NCBI GenBank assembly: GCA_012521935.1
Contig: JAAYLJ010000081.1
Span: forward strand, 1 to 5,976
DNA: 5,976 bases
Source: Campylobacteraceae bacterium
GTDB taxonomy: Bacteria; Campylobacterota; Campylobacteria; Campylobacterales; Campylobacteraceae
Direction: 5' to 3'
Shown here: one piece after another, positions 5,601-5,976 of the stretch
Numbering within the stretch: position 1 is the first letter of the stretch
Layout of the letters: the number at the start of each line of letters is the position of its first letter
Made by a program: the position numbers and the translations under genes
The notes under the pieces: generated by a model
What the model saw: the letters and a program-made list of their open reading frames with translations, nothing else
Told to the model about the DNA's origin: nothing
The model's database searches: none

Positions 5601-5976
5601 AACTTTTAGTAAGTTCATTAGAAGCTTCAGCAAATTTACATTTAAAATCTATCTTAAACCATTTAAATGATGTAGAGCTTTTTGGGATTTTTGATCCTAA
5701 TTTTGGAAAGCCATATCTACCATCATCTGCATTTTCTGTAATGGGATTTTTAGATGCTTTGCCAAAAATTTTAAAAGCTAAAAAAAGCATTGAAGAGTTA
5801 GCTAAGATAAGTGATGGGGTAGATAAAGTTTTACTCATAGATGGTCCTGCATTTAATATTCCTCTTGCAAAAGCTATTAAAAAAAGAAACCCAAATTTAG
5901 AGATAATTTACTATATACTGCCTCAAGTTTGGGCTTGGAAAGAGAAAAGAGTAGCTAAGGTTGAAAAATATTGCGA
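5597..5976 (+). CDS. lpxB: Lipid-A-disaccharide synthase, 3' end cut by window edge
   Basis: LpxB (glycosyltransferase family 19) joins UDP-2,3-diacylglucosamine and lipid X into the tetraacyl disaccharide of lipid A at the inner face of the cytoplasmic membrane. The first 126 codons are present; the family usually runs to about 350-380 aa. The frame reads MKLLVSSLEASANLHLK, then SVMGFLDALPKILK (residues 47-60), VLLIDGPAFNIPLAKAI (78-94) and YYILPQVWAWKEKRV (105-119), matching E. coli VMG, GIDAPDFN and VSPSVWAW. D82 in IDGP probably corresponds to the catalytic Asp98 of E. coli. The normally conserved SGDLHGA near the N terminus reads SANLHLK, which I associate with Campylobacter LpxB. The start overlaps the previous stop (ATGA) and no strong ribosome site lies directly before it, so translation is probably coupled. 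The UDP-sugar-binding half lies beyond the window. Confidence 0.95.
   Translation, partial: MKLLVSSLEASANLHLKSILNHLNDVELFGIFDPNFGKPYLPSSAFSVMGFLDALPKILKAKKSIEELAKISDGVDKVLLIDGPAFNIPLAKAIKKRNPNLEIIYYILPQVWAWKEKRVAKVEKYC

Noticed and set aside
5566..5838. 90-codon minus-strand frame
   Set aside because: It is antisense to lpxB, which is clearly coding on the plus strand here.
1..5976. Mobile element, CRISPR array, tRNA/rRNA gene, defence or toxin system
   Set aside because: No transposase, spaced direct repeats, tRNA-like folds or toxin–antitoxin pair were seen; apart from the 99-bp divergent gap, all bases are accounted for by ordinary-looking genes.

Overview
The window is AT-rich (about one third GC by eye) and densely packed with housekeeping genes of a Campylobacterota bacterium. 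Campylobacter in the broad sense is the best guess. The reasons are the carB–short Sua5/YrdC gene order, the style of the SurE and LpxB proteins (LpxB begins with a Campylobacter-like 'LEASANLH' instead of the usual 'EASGDxHGA'), extended -10 promoters of the TTTGnTAnAAT kind, and 4-bp ATGA gene junctions. This is recognition from memory and was not checked by a database search.

Layout. (1) Positions 1-3828, plus strand: the 3' nine-tenths of carB (large subunit of carbamoyl-phosphate synthetase), a compact Sua5/YrdC/YciO-family protein, and a three-helix membrane protein of unknown function. These are joined by two ATGA stop/start overlaps and so form one translationally coupled unit. (2) Positions 3820-5231, minus strand: surE (5'/3'-nucleotidase) followed by a tcdA-like ThiF-family gene that overlaps surE by 22 bp. 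Both use TTG start codons. The tcdA stop overlaps the end of the membrane-protein gene by 9 bp, tail to tail. (3) Positions 5232-5330: a 99-bp divergent promoter region, the only non-coding stretch. (4) Positions 5331-5976, plus strand: a small 89-aa protein of unknown function, coupled by ATGA to lpxB (lipid-A-disaccharide synthase), which runs off the window's right edge.

How the genes relate. CarB makes carbamoyl phosphate for pyrimidines and arginine. The Sua5/YrdC-like protein may make threonylcarbamoyl-AMP for the tRNA modification t6A, and the TcdA-like protein would dehydrate t6A to cyclic t6A, so both ends of that pathway may lie within about 1.5 kb. SurE removes phosphate from nucleotides, and LpxB builds the lipid A disaccharide of the outer membrane.

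I see no mobile element, CRISPR array, RNA gene, prophage or defence system. The most open questions are the 147-aa membrane protein, the 89-aa protein upstream of lpxB, and the unusually short Sua5-like and TcdA-like enzymes. I do not claim a new biological system here.
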